Positions 26,719-34,407 of a stretch of DNA of 37,253 nucleotides are shown one piece after another (positions within the stretch are counted from its first letter, which is position 1; each line of letters opens with the position of its first letter). Position numbers and translations under genes: made by a program. This stretch comes from an uncultured Paraglaciecola sp. (GTDB lineage Bacteria > Pseudomonadota > Gammaproteobacteria > Enterobacterales > Alteromonadaceae), in the NCBI RefSeq assembly GCF_913058035.1, contig NZ_CAJXPA010000021.1, positions 1-37,253 on the forward strand, read 5' to 3'. Under the pieces are notes generated by a model, which ran no database searches, was not told the DNA's origin, and saw only the letters and a program-made list of their open reading frames with translations.

Positions 26719-27576
26719 CTATGCCACATTGCTTTGAGTTGCTCCCGCTTTGTGATTTGATTGTTTTTTACGGTGTTCGTCAACAGATTCAACCTTGCGC
26801 TGCTTTTCGTATAGGAATTTTAGTACTTCGTGACGATAGTGGTTGTATTTGGGATTATCAGCCAAATCGATTCTATTTCTGGGTCTGACTAACTCTATAG
26901 GCAAAATCTCGCCAATCGTGGCCGCAGGCCCATTAGTCATCATGACAATTCTGTCTGAGAGTAACACGGCTTCATCCACATCATGGGTGATCATTATAAC
27001 GGTGTTGCCTAACTGCGCATGGATCTCCATAACAGAGTCCTGCAGGTGAGCCCGAGTTAATGCATCCAATGCTCCAAAGGGCTCATCCATCAACAACACT
27101 TTTGGCTCCATTGCTAATGCGCGCGCAATACCAACACGTTGTTTCATACCACCTGATATTTCAGCGGGTAACTTGTCGGCGGCGTGACTCATATGTACCA
27201 ACTCAAGATTATGTTCTACCCACTCTTTCATCTCTTTTTTTGAGCGACCGTTTTGGGTTTGTTTCACCGCCAATTCAACGTTTTTATAAGCACTCAACCA
27301 AGGTAATAACGAGTGATTTTGAAATACAACAGCTCGCTCTGGACCGGGTTCGTTTACTTCCTGGTTTTCTAAGATAACGCCACCTTTAGTGGCTTGATAT
27401 AAACCTGCTACAATATTCAGAACCGTAGATTTTCCGCAACCAGAGTGACCAATCAAAGAAATAAACTCACCTTTATTGATACGTAAGTTAACGTCTTGCA
27501 AAGCATTAAATGGCCCCTTGGGGGTGGGGAAATCCATCCCTACTTGTGTCAACTCTAAATGATGTTTGTTACTCAT
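26719..27576 (-). CDS. nrtD: Nitrate ABC transporter ATPase
   Basis: This 285-residue ATPase belongs to the nitrate/sulfonate/taurine importer group. Walker A is G-H-S-G-C-G-K-S-T (43-51), the signature is S-G-G-M-K-Q-R (141-147), Walker B is L-L-M-D-E-P (161-166) and the switch histidine is in I-T-H-D. The M-K-Q-R form of the signature and the P-L-x-L-V-R-P-R-x-R-like tail are typical of NrtD/NasD. It is a single ATPase domain without the solute-binding fusion of cyanobacterial NrtC. GAGGA lies 7 bases before the ATG. It follows nrtB by 60 bases. Confidence 0.9.
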   Translation of the reverse strand: MSNKHHLELTQVGMDFPTPKGPFNALQDVNLRINKGEFISLIGHSGCGKSTVLNIVAGLYQATKGGVILENQEVNEPGPERAVVFQNHSLLPWLSAYKNVELAVKQTQNGRSKKEMKEWVEHNLELVHMSHAADKLPAEISGGMKQRVGIARALAMEPKVLLMDEPFGALDALTRAHLQDSVMEIHAQLGNTVIMITHDVDEAVLLSDRIVMMTNGPAATIGEILPIELVRPRNRIDLADNPKYNHYRHEVLKFLYEKQRKVESVDEHRKKQSNHKAGATQSNVA

Positions 27577-27594
27577 TACTCAATCCTCAAATAT

Positions 27595-27614
27595 ACTTTC
27601 GGTTACTTTCGGTT
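27595..27614. repeat. Tandem 10-bp direct repeat
   Basis: ACTTTCGGTT is present twice head to tail in the short nrtB-nrtD spacer. It looks like a slippage duplication. Confidence 0.55.
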
Positions 27615-27636
27615 ACTATCCATCTAAGCGAGTCAC

Positions 27637-28626
27637 TTAACGCAATACCGCGCTTTTGTCCCAACTGAACTTTCTCTGTAGCGCTAACATACATCTGTCT
27701 AACGCAAAACCAATCACACCAATCGTTAATACAGCCACCATGATCCGAGCTAATGACTCAGAACTGCCATTTTGAAATTCATCCCAAACAAATTTACCTA
27801 AACCAGGGTTCTGGGCGAGCATTTCTGCAGCAATCAGTACCATCCAACCAATCCCAAGGGATAAACGTAGGCCAGTAAATATAGCTGGAATAGAAGAAGG
27901 CAAGACTATTTTAGTCACATGTGACAAACCGTTAAGACGCAGTACTTTGCTTACGTTAAGCAAGTCTTTATCGATACTCGATACACCAACAGCAGTATTA
28001 ATTAAAGTCGGCCACAAACAGCACAATGAAACCGTCACGGCTGAAGTAATAAACGATTTAGAAAACATGGGATCGTTGCTGACATACACAGCACTAACCA
28101 CCATAGTCACCAAAGGTAACCATGCCAAAGGTGATACCGGCTTGAATAGTTGGATCAATGGGTTAATAGCCGTATAAGCATTCTTGCTTAGCCCGCATAA
28201 AATCCCGATTGGGATGGCTAACAGTGAGGCCACAATAAATCCCACCATCACAGTATATAAGCTAGTCCAAATTTGCTCAAAGAAAGTCGGCGCACCGGTA
28301 AAAGCTCTAATTTTAGGCTCATAGCTTGGATCTTTTGCAACACGTGCGGCATTACGGTCATCTTGACGAGCATAAAACTTGTCGGCCTTGTCCATCTGCG
28401 CATTGTGCTCAGCCACTAATACCTTCGTTTGCTGCCATACAGAGGCTGGTCCTGGAAACTTACCCAAGGAGGTATCAATATTTTTTGCCATTAAGCTCCA
28501 TAAGCCAAGAAATATGACGATACCAACAATAGGAAGAGCTGTGGCAGATAAAAATTGATTCAGGGTTGGCCAGTTAATGTGTTTAACTTGATTAAAAATC
28601 ATAGGCACCGTTTGTTGTTTACTCAT
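27637..28626 (-). CDS. nrtB: Nitrate ABC transporter permease
   Basis: This 329-residue inner-membrane permease has about six hydrophobic helices. Between the first helix (about 30-48) and the second lies a hydrophilic insert of about 70 residues (A-E-H-N-A-Q-M-D-K-A-D-K-F-Y) seen in proteobacterial NrtB/NasE proteins. The cytoplasmic coupling loop (L-R-L-N-G-L-S-H-V-T-K-I-V-L-P-S-S-I-P, about 232-250) is the EAA-type motif that docks the ATPase. GGAG lies 8 bases before the ATG. It is 54 bases after nrtA. It should form a homodimer in the membrane with two NrtD subunits. Confidence 0.9.
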   Translation of the reverse strand: MSKQQTVPMIFNQVKHINWPTLNQFLSATALPIVGIVIFLGLWSLMAKNIDTSLGKFPGPASVWQQTKVLVAEHNAQMDKADKFYARQDDRNAARVAKDPSYEPKIRAFTGAPTFFEQIWTSLYTVMVGFIVASLLAIPIGILCGLSKNAYTAINPLIQLFKPVSPLAWLPLVTMVVSAVYVSNDPMFSKSFITSAVTVSLCCLWPTLINTAVGVSSIDKDLLNVSKVLRLNGLSHVTKIVLPSSIPAIFTGLRLSLGIGWMVLIAAEMLAQNPGLGKFVWDEFQNGSSESLARIMVAVLTIGVIGFALDRCMLALQRKFSWDKSAVLR

Positions 28627-28680
28627 CTGGAATTCTCCAAACTAGATGGGGCATAACACCCCATTAGCTCACATAACTTG

Positions 28681-30084
28681 TTAGATTTTGCTGTCTTTCT
28701 TAAGTCCGATAGCAAACTTTTCTAAATAAGCATTAGGCTCACTTCCGTCATACACAATTTTATCAATAAATTCTGTCTGGGGAGGTTTAAAGCCTGTTTC
28801 TGTTGCAAACTCAGGGAAGTCAACCGCATTGGCTTTACCTTCTGTAATCAGAGCTTTAGCGGCTTGAGCATAAATATCAGGACGGTAAACTTGTTTGGCT
28901 ATATCTTTGTACCAAGCGTCGGATTTTGGCTCTGAGATCTGTCCCCAGCGGCGCATTTGAGTCAAATACCAGATAGCATCGCTGTAAAAGGGATAAGTTG
29001 CGTTATAACGGAAAAACACATTGAAGTCAGGCACATCACGTACATCTCCTTTTTCATACTCAAACGTACCTGTCATGCTGTTTGCGATAACCTCGTAATC
29101 CGCTCCAACATATTGACTCTTAGATAGGATTTTCACTGCTTCTGGACGGTTCGCATTGTTATTTTCGTCTAACCACATGGCAGCTCTGATCATCGCCTTA
29201 ACCACTCGAATATGCGTATTCGGATTTTTTTCAGCCCAACCTTTGCTTACTCCAAAGACTTTTTCAGGATTGTTTTTCCAAATTTCATAATCGGTCACAA
29301 CCGGCACACCTATACCTTTAAATACCGCTTGTTGGTTCCAAGGCTCGCCTACGCAATAACCGTGAATAGTGCCAGCTTCCATAGTAGAAGGCATTTGTGG
29401 TGGAGGCGTTACAGACAACAGGGCATCAGCATCGATTTGACCACTGGTATCACCTTTGTGTGGGGCATAAAAGCCAGGGTGTATTCCACCAGCAGCTAAC
29501 CAATAACGTAACTCATAATTATGAGTAGATACTGGAAACACCATCCCCATTTTGAAAGGTTTACCCTTGTTTTTGAAATCATCTACGACTGGTTTAAGCG
29601 AATCGGCTGAGATTGGATGAACTGGTTTTCCATCTTCGTGAGGAACATGCTTTTTCATCTCTTTCCAAATATCATTGGAAACTGTGATGGCATTGCCGTT
29701 TAAGTCCATACTAAATGCTGTGATAATATCCGCTTTTGTACCATAACCAATAGTTGCGCCTAAAGGTTGACCCGCTAACATATGCGCACCATCAAGCTGT
29801 CCATCAATTACTCGGTCAAGTAAAACCTTCCAGTTCGCTTGCGCTTCAAGTGTCACGTAAAGGCCTTCTTCCTCAAAGTAACCTTTTTCATAGGCCACCG
29901 CGAGAGGTGCCATGTCAGTTAACTTAATAAAACCAAATTTTAACTCTTCTTTTTCTGGCCATCCCAATTCTTGCGCTGATACATGAGTTACAAAGATTAA
30001 ACTGCTTAAGACTGTTAATATCACACCTACTCGTAATGATTTAACAACTAATTTCAACGAAATTAATAACTTTATATTAGCCAT
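28681..30084 (-). CDS. nrtA: Nitrate ABC transporter substrate-binding protein
   Basis: This 467-residue protein belongs to the NrtA/CmpA family of nitrate/bicarbonate-binding proteins. The signal peptide (hydrophobic residues 18-33) probably ends V-S-A/Q-E-L. There is no lipobox cysteine, so it is a free periplasmic protein, not a lipoprotein like cyanobacterial NrtA. Family motifs include [26 protein letters not shown], '[13 protein letters not shown]' and '[12 protein letters not shown]'. Nitrate rather than bicarbonate is inferred from the neighbouring nasS/nasT and NIT chemoreceptor. A ribosome site (GGAG and AGGA) lies directly before the ATG. The transcript passes a strong terminator just before this site, so expression should depend on antitermination. 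Confidence 0.9.
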   Translation of the reverse strand: MANIKLLISLKLVVKSLRVGVILTVLSSLIFVTHVSAQELGWPEKEELKFGFIKLTDMAPLAVAYEKGYFEEEGLYVTLEAQANWKVLLDRVIDGQLDGAHMLAGQPLGATIGYGTKADIITAFSMDLNGNAITVSNDIWKEMKKHVPHEDGKPVHPISADSLKPVVDDFKNKGKPFKMGMVFPVSTHNYELRYWLAAGGIHPGFYAPHKGDTSGQIDADALLSVTPPPQMPSTMEAGTIHGYCVGEPWNQQAVFKGIGVPVVTDYEIWKNNPEKVFGVSKGWAEKNPNTHIRVVKAMIRAAMWLDENNNANRPEAVKILSKSQYVGADYEVIANSMTGTFEYEKGDVRDVPDFNVFFRYNATYPFYSDAIWYLTQMRRWGQISEPKSDAWYKDIAKQVYRPDIYAQAAKALITEGKANAVDFPEFATETGFKPPQTEFIDKIVYDGSEPNAYLEKFAIGLKKDSKI

Positions 30085-30104
30085 TTCCTACTCCGATTTT
30101 AGCC

Positions 30105-30150
30105 AAAAAAAAACCCACAACAACTTCAGGACACTAAAGTTTTTGTGGGC
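30105..30150 (-). terminator. Leader terminator (attenuator) in front of nrtA
   Basis: On the minus strand CCCACAA-A-AACTTTAG and CTGAAGTT-G-TTGTGGG pair over 15 positions, with one A/G mismatch and one G-U, around a 4-base loop, and nine Ts follow. It lies entirely inside the 5' leader, 21 bases before the nrtA ATG. A terminator here would block the operon unless relieved, as in NasR- and NasT-controlled nitrate operons. Confidence 0.85.
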
Positions 30151-30286
30151 TACACTGCCTAGCTGCACCATACAACATCGCATGATTACAATTGTTTATT
30201 TAACGCTTGAGGGCGCTTAACGCCTTTTAATTATTAGCAACCGTAATTATTGTTATTTCTTTAGATCGCTTCTTCACAAACAATGT

Positions 30287-30303
30287 TGCAGCAACGATGC
30301 CAA
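30287..30303 (-). promoter_or_regulatory. Sigma-54 promoter of the nrt operon
   Basis: TTGGCATCGTTGCTGCA fits the -24/-12 consensus YTGGCACGRNNNTTGCW at all but three defined positions. The essential GG and GC are exactly 12 bases apart. Transcription would start near 30276, giving a leader of about 190 bases that contains the attenuator. Confidence 0.65.
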
Positions 30304-30366
30304 CTTTTATATGTGTTATTTTTCATAGAGTTAGTGGATTATCGTTATGATTTTTGGATGCACACA

Positions 30367-30381
30367 TAACCAAAAAAGTGC
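30367..30381 (-). promoter_or_regulatory. NtrC-type operator, weaker site
   Basis: GCACTTTTTTGGTTA matches the NtrC pattern GCACY-N4-TGGTGC except for the last two bases. Its centre is 20 bases, about two helical turns, from the perfect site at 30387-30401. Confidence 0.45.
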
Positions 30382-30386
30382 ATCAC

Positions 30387-30401
30387 GCACCACTCAGGTG
30401 C
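30387..30401 (-). promoter_or_regulatory. NtrC-type operator, strong site
   Basis: GCACCTGAGTGGTGC is a perfect match to GCACY-N4-TGGTGC, the NtrC enhancer pattern. It is centred about 118 bases upstream of the predicted start of the nrt transcript, a usual enhancer distance, just after the nasS stop. Confidence 0.65.
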
Positions 30402-30417
30402 TCTAGGCATGCTTCAA

Positions 30418-31527
30418 TCAACCTGAACGACGGTAGAATTGCACCGCTTGGTCTTCTAACTTTAGACGCATTTGCTGATAGATATCTGGCCTAAACACCT
30501 CTTTGACTAAATTACTAGGTACATCAATATTTTTAAGCTGTCCTGCATTAGCCATCTGACTAATTAGCCATTCACCTCGGATATACTCAGGCACATTGAT
30601 AGAGCCATTACTGGATTTAGAAAACTGATTATATGAAGGAATAGCGCGAGGCCGCATATTAATATGGGTTAAACAACTGCCAATTAATGACGGTGCAATC
30701 ACGTCAACCGATGCATCTAAATACTGATCTGAACTCAACAAACGTGCAGCTTCAAATCTATTTGGAATGCTTTCTAACCAAATACAGGCTTGTTTTAGAG
30801 CGGCAGTTAAAGCTATGACAGTATTCGGTTTACTTTTTTGAAAACTGGCTAATAATCCTAATACTTTTTCAGGGCTATCTTGCCATATATCGAATGATGT
30901 CAATGCAGTTAAACCAATTCCTGCTCGAACAGCTTTGGCATTCCAGGGTCCGCCTACACAACAACCATCGATTTCACCACTTTGAAGAAAGGCAACCATA
31001 TTTACAGGGGGTACAACCAAGATGTCCAAGTCTTTTTCTGAAATATTAGCTGAGGCTAACCAATCCCTGAGTTGATAATAATGACAACTATAGGGAAACA
31101 CTGTGGCAAATCGAAGCTTTGGTCGGTTTTGCTTTTTGCGCACATTGATCACTTTTTCTAATAAATACGCTGCGAGAGGCAAGGTCACATGGGCAAGGTT
31201 GTTTTCTTGCAAAATCTCTTGATGTAATTTTTCAGACAAGGTTATGGCGTTACCATTCAGGCTAAGTACTAAAGGAGTTATCACTTTTACTTTGGCACAA
31301 CCTAAACCTAATGAACTTGCTAAAGGCATAGGCGCTAACATTTGTGTAGCGTCTAACAACCCAGCGTGTAATTTATCTCTAAGGGTCGCCCACGAATTTT
31401 GTTTTTGTAATTTTACATTCAAACCCCACTGACTAAAGAAACCCATTTCTTTAGCCACAATTAAAGGGGCCGAGTCCGTCAGTGGAATAAACCCTAAGGT
31501 AAGGTCTGTTTGTTCAGGTTCGATCAT
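30418..31527 (-). CDS. nasS: Nitrate sensor NasS (cytoplasmic NrtA paralogue)
   Basis: From the ATG at 31527 this is a 369-residue protein of the NrtA/CmpA fold without a signal peptide, so it stays in the cytoplasm. The start is supported by GGGA 8-9 bases upstream; a longer frame from a TTG at 31542 is less likely. Motifs parallel to NrtA are L-T-L-G-F-I-P-L-T-D-S-A-P-L-I-V-A, L-N-G-N-A-I-T-L-S and G-C-C-V-G-G-P-W-N-A-K-A. In Azotobacter, Paracoccus and Pseudomonas, NasS binds NasT and holds it inactive until nitrate or nitrite binds NasS. The gene follows nasT by about 105 bases and precedes nrtA, matching the known nasT/nasS regulatory pair. Confusion with a second transporter subunit is unlikely because export signals are absent. 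Confidence 0.87.
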   Translation of the reverse strand: MIEPEQTDLTLGFIPLTDSAPLIVAKEMGFFSQWGLNVKLQKQNSWATLRDKLHAGLLDATQMLAPMPLASSLGLGCAKVKVITPLVLSLNGNAITLSEKLHQEILQENNLAHVTLPLAAYLLEKVINVRKKQNRPKLRFATVFPYSCHYYQLRDWLASANISEKDLDILVVPPVNMVAFLQSGEIDGCCVGGPWNAKAVRAGIGLTALTSFDIWQDSPEKVLGLLASFQKSKPNTVIALTAALKQACIWLESIPNRFEAARLLSSDQYLDASVDVIAPSLIGSCLTHINMRPRAIPSYNQFSKSSNGSINVPEYIRGEWLISQMANAGQLKNIDVPSNLVKEVFRPDIYQQMRLKLEDQAVQFYRRSG

Positions 31528-31632
31528 AATTTTGTCCCACAATAGATGACTTTTTGAGCATCAGAGGTGTTGGCACTAATTTAAAATTGATTTGTTCAAA
31601 TCTGTTCATACTTTTCTCTTGTAATTAGTTAC

Positions 31633-32262
31633 TTAAATAGTGTTGAAAAAAGAAATAAGAGTTTTCGCCACATCGTCTAATTTTTGCCCAGTATCCATAG
31701 CTGTTTTTCTCATAGCTTTAAAAGCATCGTCTTCCGACAGATTTTTCTTTTTCATTAATAATCGTTTAGCTTGATCTATTAAATTACGCGAAGCTAATTG
31801 TTGTTTAGTATCACTTAACTCTACTTTCAATTTTTGAAATTCACGAAAGCGAGCCACTGCAGCATCCAAGATCGGTTTTACACGATCTGCTTGTAAATCA
31901 CCCACAACATATGCACTAACCCCAGATTCAATATATTGATTAATAGTATCAGTATCTTTTTCGCCAGAAAACATCACTACTGGCTTAGGGTTAAAATGAG
32001 AAATAGTACTTAAACTATCTAAAATATCACGGTTAGGGGACTCTATATCAATGACAATAATATCTGGTTGGATTTCATCCACCTGTTTGAGTAGCGACAG
32101 CTCTGAATTGGCTAAGTGACTAATTTTATAACGAGAATTATTTAATGCCAAAGACAATGACTCAGCTCTTTGATGGTTTTCATCAATCAACAAAATACAT
32201 AATTTTTGTATTACGTTTTTTTGTTCTTTAGACAAGGTGTTATGTTCCAATTTATCTTTCAT
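31633..32262 (-). CDS. nasT: Nitrate antiterminator NasT (receiver-like + ANTAR)
   Basis: This 209-residue protein has a receiver-like domain (about 21-140; I-D-E-N-H at 26-30, candidate acceptor D72 in V-I-D-I-E-S-P-N-R-D). A coiled linker follows, then an ANTAR RNA-binding domain at about 148-205 (L-A-S-R-N-L-I-D-Q-A-K-R-L-L-M, then D-A-F-K-A-M-R-K-T-A). NasT binds paired hairpins in a nascent leader and prevents formation of the terminator; control is through NasS rather than a histidine kinase. Its expected target is the attenuator before nrtA. The N-terminal 20 residues are longer than usual. AGGAG lies 13 bases before the ATG, a long spacing. A sigma-54 promoter and an NtrC site are just upstream. 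Confidence 0.9.
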   Translation of the reverse strand: MKDKLEHNTLSKEQKNVIQKLCILLIDENHQRAESLSLALNNSRYKISHLANSELSLLKQVDEIQPDIIVIDIESPNRDILDSLSTISHFNPKPVVMFSGEKDTDTINQYIESGVSAYVVGDLQADRVKPILDAAVARFREFQKLKVELSDTKQQLASRNLIDQAKRLLMKKKNLSEDDAFKAMRKTAMDTGQKLDDVAKTLISFFNTI

Positions 32263-32294
32263 GGCTAAAGTATATCTCCTTTAAACTATTCTTT

Positions 32295-32311
32295 AGCAAT
32301 GCATGAGCCAG
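32295..32311 (-). promoter_or_regulatory. Sigma-54 promoter of nasT-nasS
   Basis: CTGGCTCATGCATTGCT matches the -24 (YTGGC) and -12 (TTGCW) elements fully, with the essential GG and GC 12 bases apart; only three central positions differ. Transcription would begin near 32284, 22 bases before the nasT ATG, which leaves the AGGAG inside the transcript. Confidence 0.7.
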
Positions 32312-32391
32312 ATAAATTACTGATATATATCATGTAGTTAAAAATACATATGTAAATAAGATGTTTTAAAAAAAGCTAAAAGTGTGCAAAC

Positions 32392-32406
32392 GCACTGTAT
32401 TGGTGC
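32392..32406. promoter_or_regulatory. NtrC-type operator upstream of nasT
   Basis: GCACTGTATTGGTGC is a perfect match to the NtrC enhancer pattern GCACY-N4-TGGTGC and is nearly identical to a classical E. coli glnA site. It is centred about 115 bases upstream of the predicted nasT transcription start. A further GCAC half-site follows towards nasT at 32381-32388. Confidence 0.7.
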
Positions 32407-33087
32407 CTGTGATAGTAAAGTGAATAAATTTTATTCGTTAGGCTGATCTACCGGTATTTACACTAACCCGAAGAAATAATGATTGAGTCAAATCAACCGG
32501 CTAAATAGCGTATATGTCTTGTTGATGTGTTTATTGGAACACTATATTTTACTGAATAAATTGTTAGTTAATTTATTAAATTTCAACTGGCAAAATTACC
32601 TAAATGTTTGTTAACCGAAGATGGTCATAATGAGGACGGACGTCCAACTTGTGATGAAAAACTATGGCAATTTCATTGTCTGAGCACTGAAGGGACTGAG
32701 TTAATTGCATTTTTATAGCATACTTTTTGTCCACATCAATACGTGACGCATTTAAACGTGTAACTTCCTCAAGTTATGGCTTTGAAAACATCAAGCTTAT
32801 ATTGGATTTATTTTGTAATAAACATGCTCACTATAGATTTTGCAACTTTGATAACCTTACAAAAACACAATATTTTTGTCACAAATTGCAAATATCAATT
32901 TGACGCAGACGTTAAAAATTGGTGCCAAACGTTAACACTCCTCTGACCAATCTTATGGATTTCTCATGCTCATAATGAACTAACCATCTCTAAATTAGAA
33001 TTCTTATAAAAATCAGGACGATTGGCAACATATACATTAAACTGAGTGTTATATCACCCAGTCCAAATATTTTTTTGCTGAACGTCA

Positions 33088-33495
33088 TCAACTAGGGTCG
33101 GTTGCAACTAATTTTTTTAAATCTTCTTTAATGCAACTGATCATCTCTTCAGCCTCTAGCATGATCCCTTCTTCGTCGTCACCTAATGGGAAAACCAATA
33201 CCAGCGTTTTGTTATTTTTCATTCCCGGCAACCAAACATCAGTCCATTCAACAAAGTCAATTTGTTTAGGTTGGCAATCAGGGAATTCGTCTTTTACCCA
33301 AGCCTCAGCAAATTCTTTATGTGGCCAAATGGGTATACAGGCATCATCATCAGCCTTAAGCATCACCCAACCACTTTCACCATACAACCCCCATAGATTT
33401 TGTTTTTCAGTCATTTGTGTCAATGCATATTCAAAACGAAGCTCTGGCAACATTTTACTAAGATCAAGAAAATCTTTGGTTGAAATTTCATTCAT
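33088..33495 (-). CDS. DUF2750 domain protein
   Basis: This 135-residue acidic cytoplasmic protein matches the DUF2750 pattern as I know it: an N-terminal helix pair (L-P-E-L-R-F-E-Y-A-L-T-Q), then L-W-G-L-Y-G-E-S-G-W-V-M-L, I-P-I-W-P-H-K-E-F-A-E-A-W and 'L-P-G-M-K-N-N-K-T-L-V-L-V-F-P'. No function is known for the family. GAGGG lies about 7 bases before the ATG. It is isolated between two gene-poor stretches. Confidence 0.8.
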   Translation of the reverse strand: MNEISTKDFLDLSKMLPELRFEYALTQMTEKQNLWGLYGESGWVMLKADDDACIPIWPHKEFAEAWVKDEFPDCQPKQIDFVEWTDVWLPGMKNNKTLVLVFPLGDDEEGIMLEAEEMISCIKEDLKKLVATDPS

Positions 33496-34407
33496 ACAAC
33501 TACCCTCTATTTGATTTTCGGCTATTTTGAAATTTGTTTTAAAAACGGGAAAGCCAGAATTACCATCGTATTCACTTGATATAATACCTTATTTATATCC
33601 TAAGCTCCAAAGAGTAAAAACTAGATTTACTTGTCAATCATCATCATAGCTGTTTGATTTTAATAAAAATTCAGCTTACCGAACTATTCTGATAATTGAA
33701 GAAGTAGTTTTATGTAACTTATTTTGAGGAGCCTGTCTTTTAAGATTAAAGAAGTGATGTCACAGCAGACTATTGGCGTTAGTTAAGTCAAATAAAACCC
33801 ATAAAGAAACTTTATCAGACAACATTGTAGGATCAGTAATTGTGTTGTGAAAACTGCATTTTTATCAATCCTGTCACACGTTCCGATCATTCAAAACACA
33901 GCAGTAGGTTATTTTGATGCAGCTAACAATATATATGTTCTAGATTATGGCCTGGAATTAACAATTTTTACACAAGATATAACTGCATAAAACACAGCCC
34001 ATTTTTATGCAAAATTATTCATAAGTGGAATTAAAATTAGATAGTCGTCTCTTCATTTTCATGACATTAGTTGATGATAAAACTGTCATTTATGAACATG
34101 TTGGTAGTGTTATTATTGTCTATCTCGGTATACCCACACTACAGATAGTTTAGTCAATGTAGAAGTGCATTGTTATGTTACTGAATCGCAATGTCGATAA
34201 ACGTTGGTGCACCATCGATAGGTTTGTAATGAATATGACCAGACTAACCATTTTAAAAACAAACTAGCTTATTACTGGTTAAAACAAATAGGCGTTAAGT
34301 AATTGATGAGGCTAAAAGTGTAATGTGAATATTATTATCAATCTAAAATTTCATACTTTGACTGTTTAAAATCTCTAAATAAAGCGATGATGTTATGATT
34401 GTGATTC
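33496..34407. other. Gene-poor stretch with short protein-like frames
   Basis: These 912 bases hold no gene I can support. Two short plus-strand frames read like protein: 33847-33990 (GTG start, 47 residues, including V-G-Y-F-D-A-A-N-N-I-Y-V-L-D-Y-G) and 34025-34153 (GTG start, 42 residues, including L-V-D-D-K-T-V-I-Y-E-H-V-G-S-V), which continues in another frame to about 34196. Neither has a clear ribosome site. A palindrome TGGTGCACCA lies at 34205-34214. Decayed coding sequence is the simplest reading. Confidence 0.3.

Larger units (their letters stand above)
30085..30417 (-). promoter_or_regulatory. nrtA control region (operators, promoter, attenuated leader)
   Basis: This 333-base space between nasS and nrtA holds no gene. 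In transcription order it contains two NtrC-like sites, a sigma-54 promoter, a leader of about 190 bases and a terminator just before the nrtA ribosome site. In the leader, GGCG-TTAAG-CGCC (30212-30224) can form a small hairpin. A weak alternative pairing of UUGU and GG (30168-30175) with CC and ACAA (30143-30149) would occupy the 5' arm of the terminator. I could not find convincing six-base loops with A1 and G4, the hallmark of ANTAR target RNAs. Confidence 0.7.
32263..33087. other. Gene-poor stretch: nasT promoter region and possible gene remnant
   Basis: Bases 32263-32406 are the nasT control region. Beyond it no intact gene is visible. On the plus strand the frame 32572-32718 reads 48 protein-like codons (including L-T-E-D-G-H-N-E-D-G-R-P-T-C-D-E-K-L-W-Q), with no ATG or ribosome site. 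A second frame overlaps and follows to about 32900 with similar quality but no start. These may be fragments of one frame-shifted, dead gene. I could not identify it. Confidence 0.35.

Noticed and set aside
30372-30401. Hairpin plus T6 after nasS read as a nasS terminator
   Set aside because: The stem adjoining the T run is only 4 bp. The larger palindrome is a perfect NtrC-type site at a suitable distance from a sigma-54 promoter, so an operator explains it better.
32776-32946. A 56-residue plus-strand frame in the nasT-DUF2750 gap
   Set aside because: It has an ATG but no ribosome site, unremarkable composition, and overlaps another equally plausible frame; I treat it as part of the decayed stretch.
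34205-34214. TGGTGCACCA as another NtrC site
   Set aside because: The two half-sites abut without the required spacing and no sigma-54 element or gene start is suitably placed.
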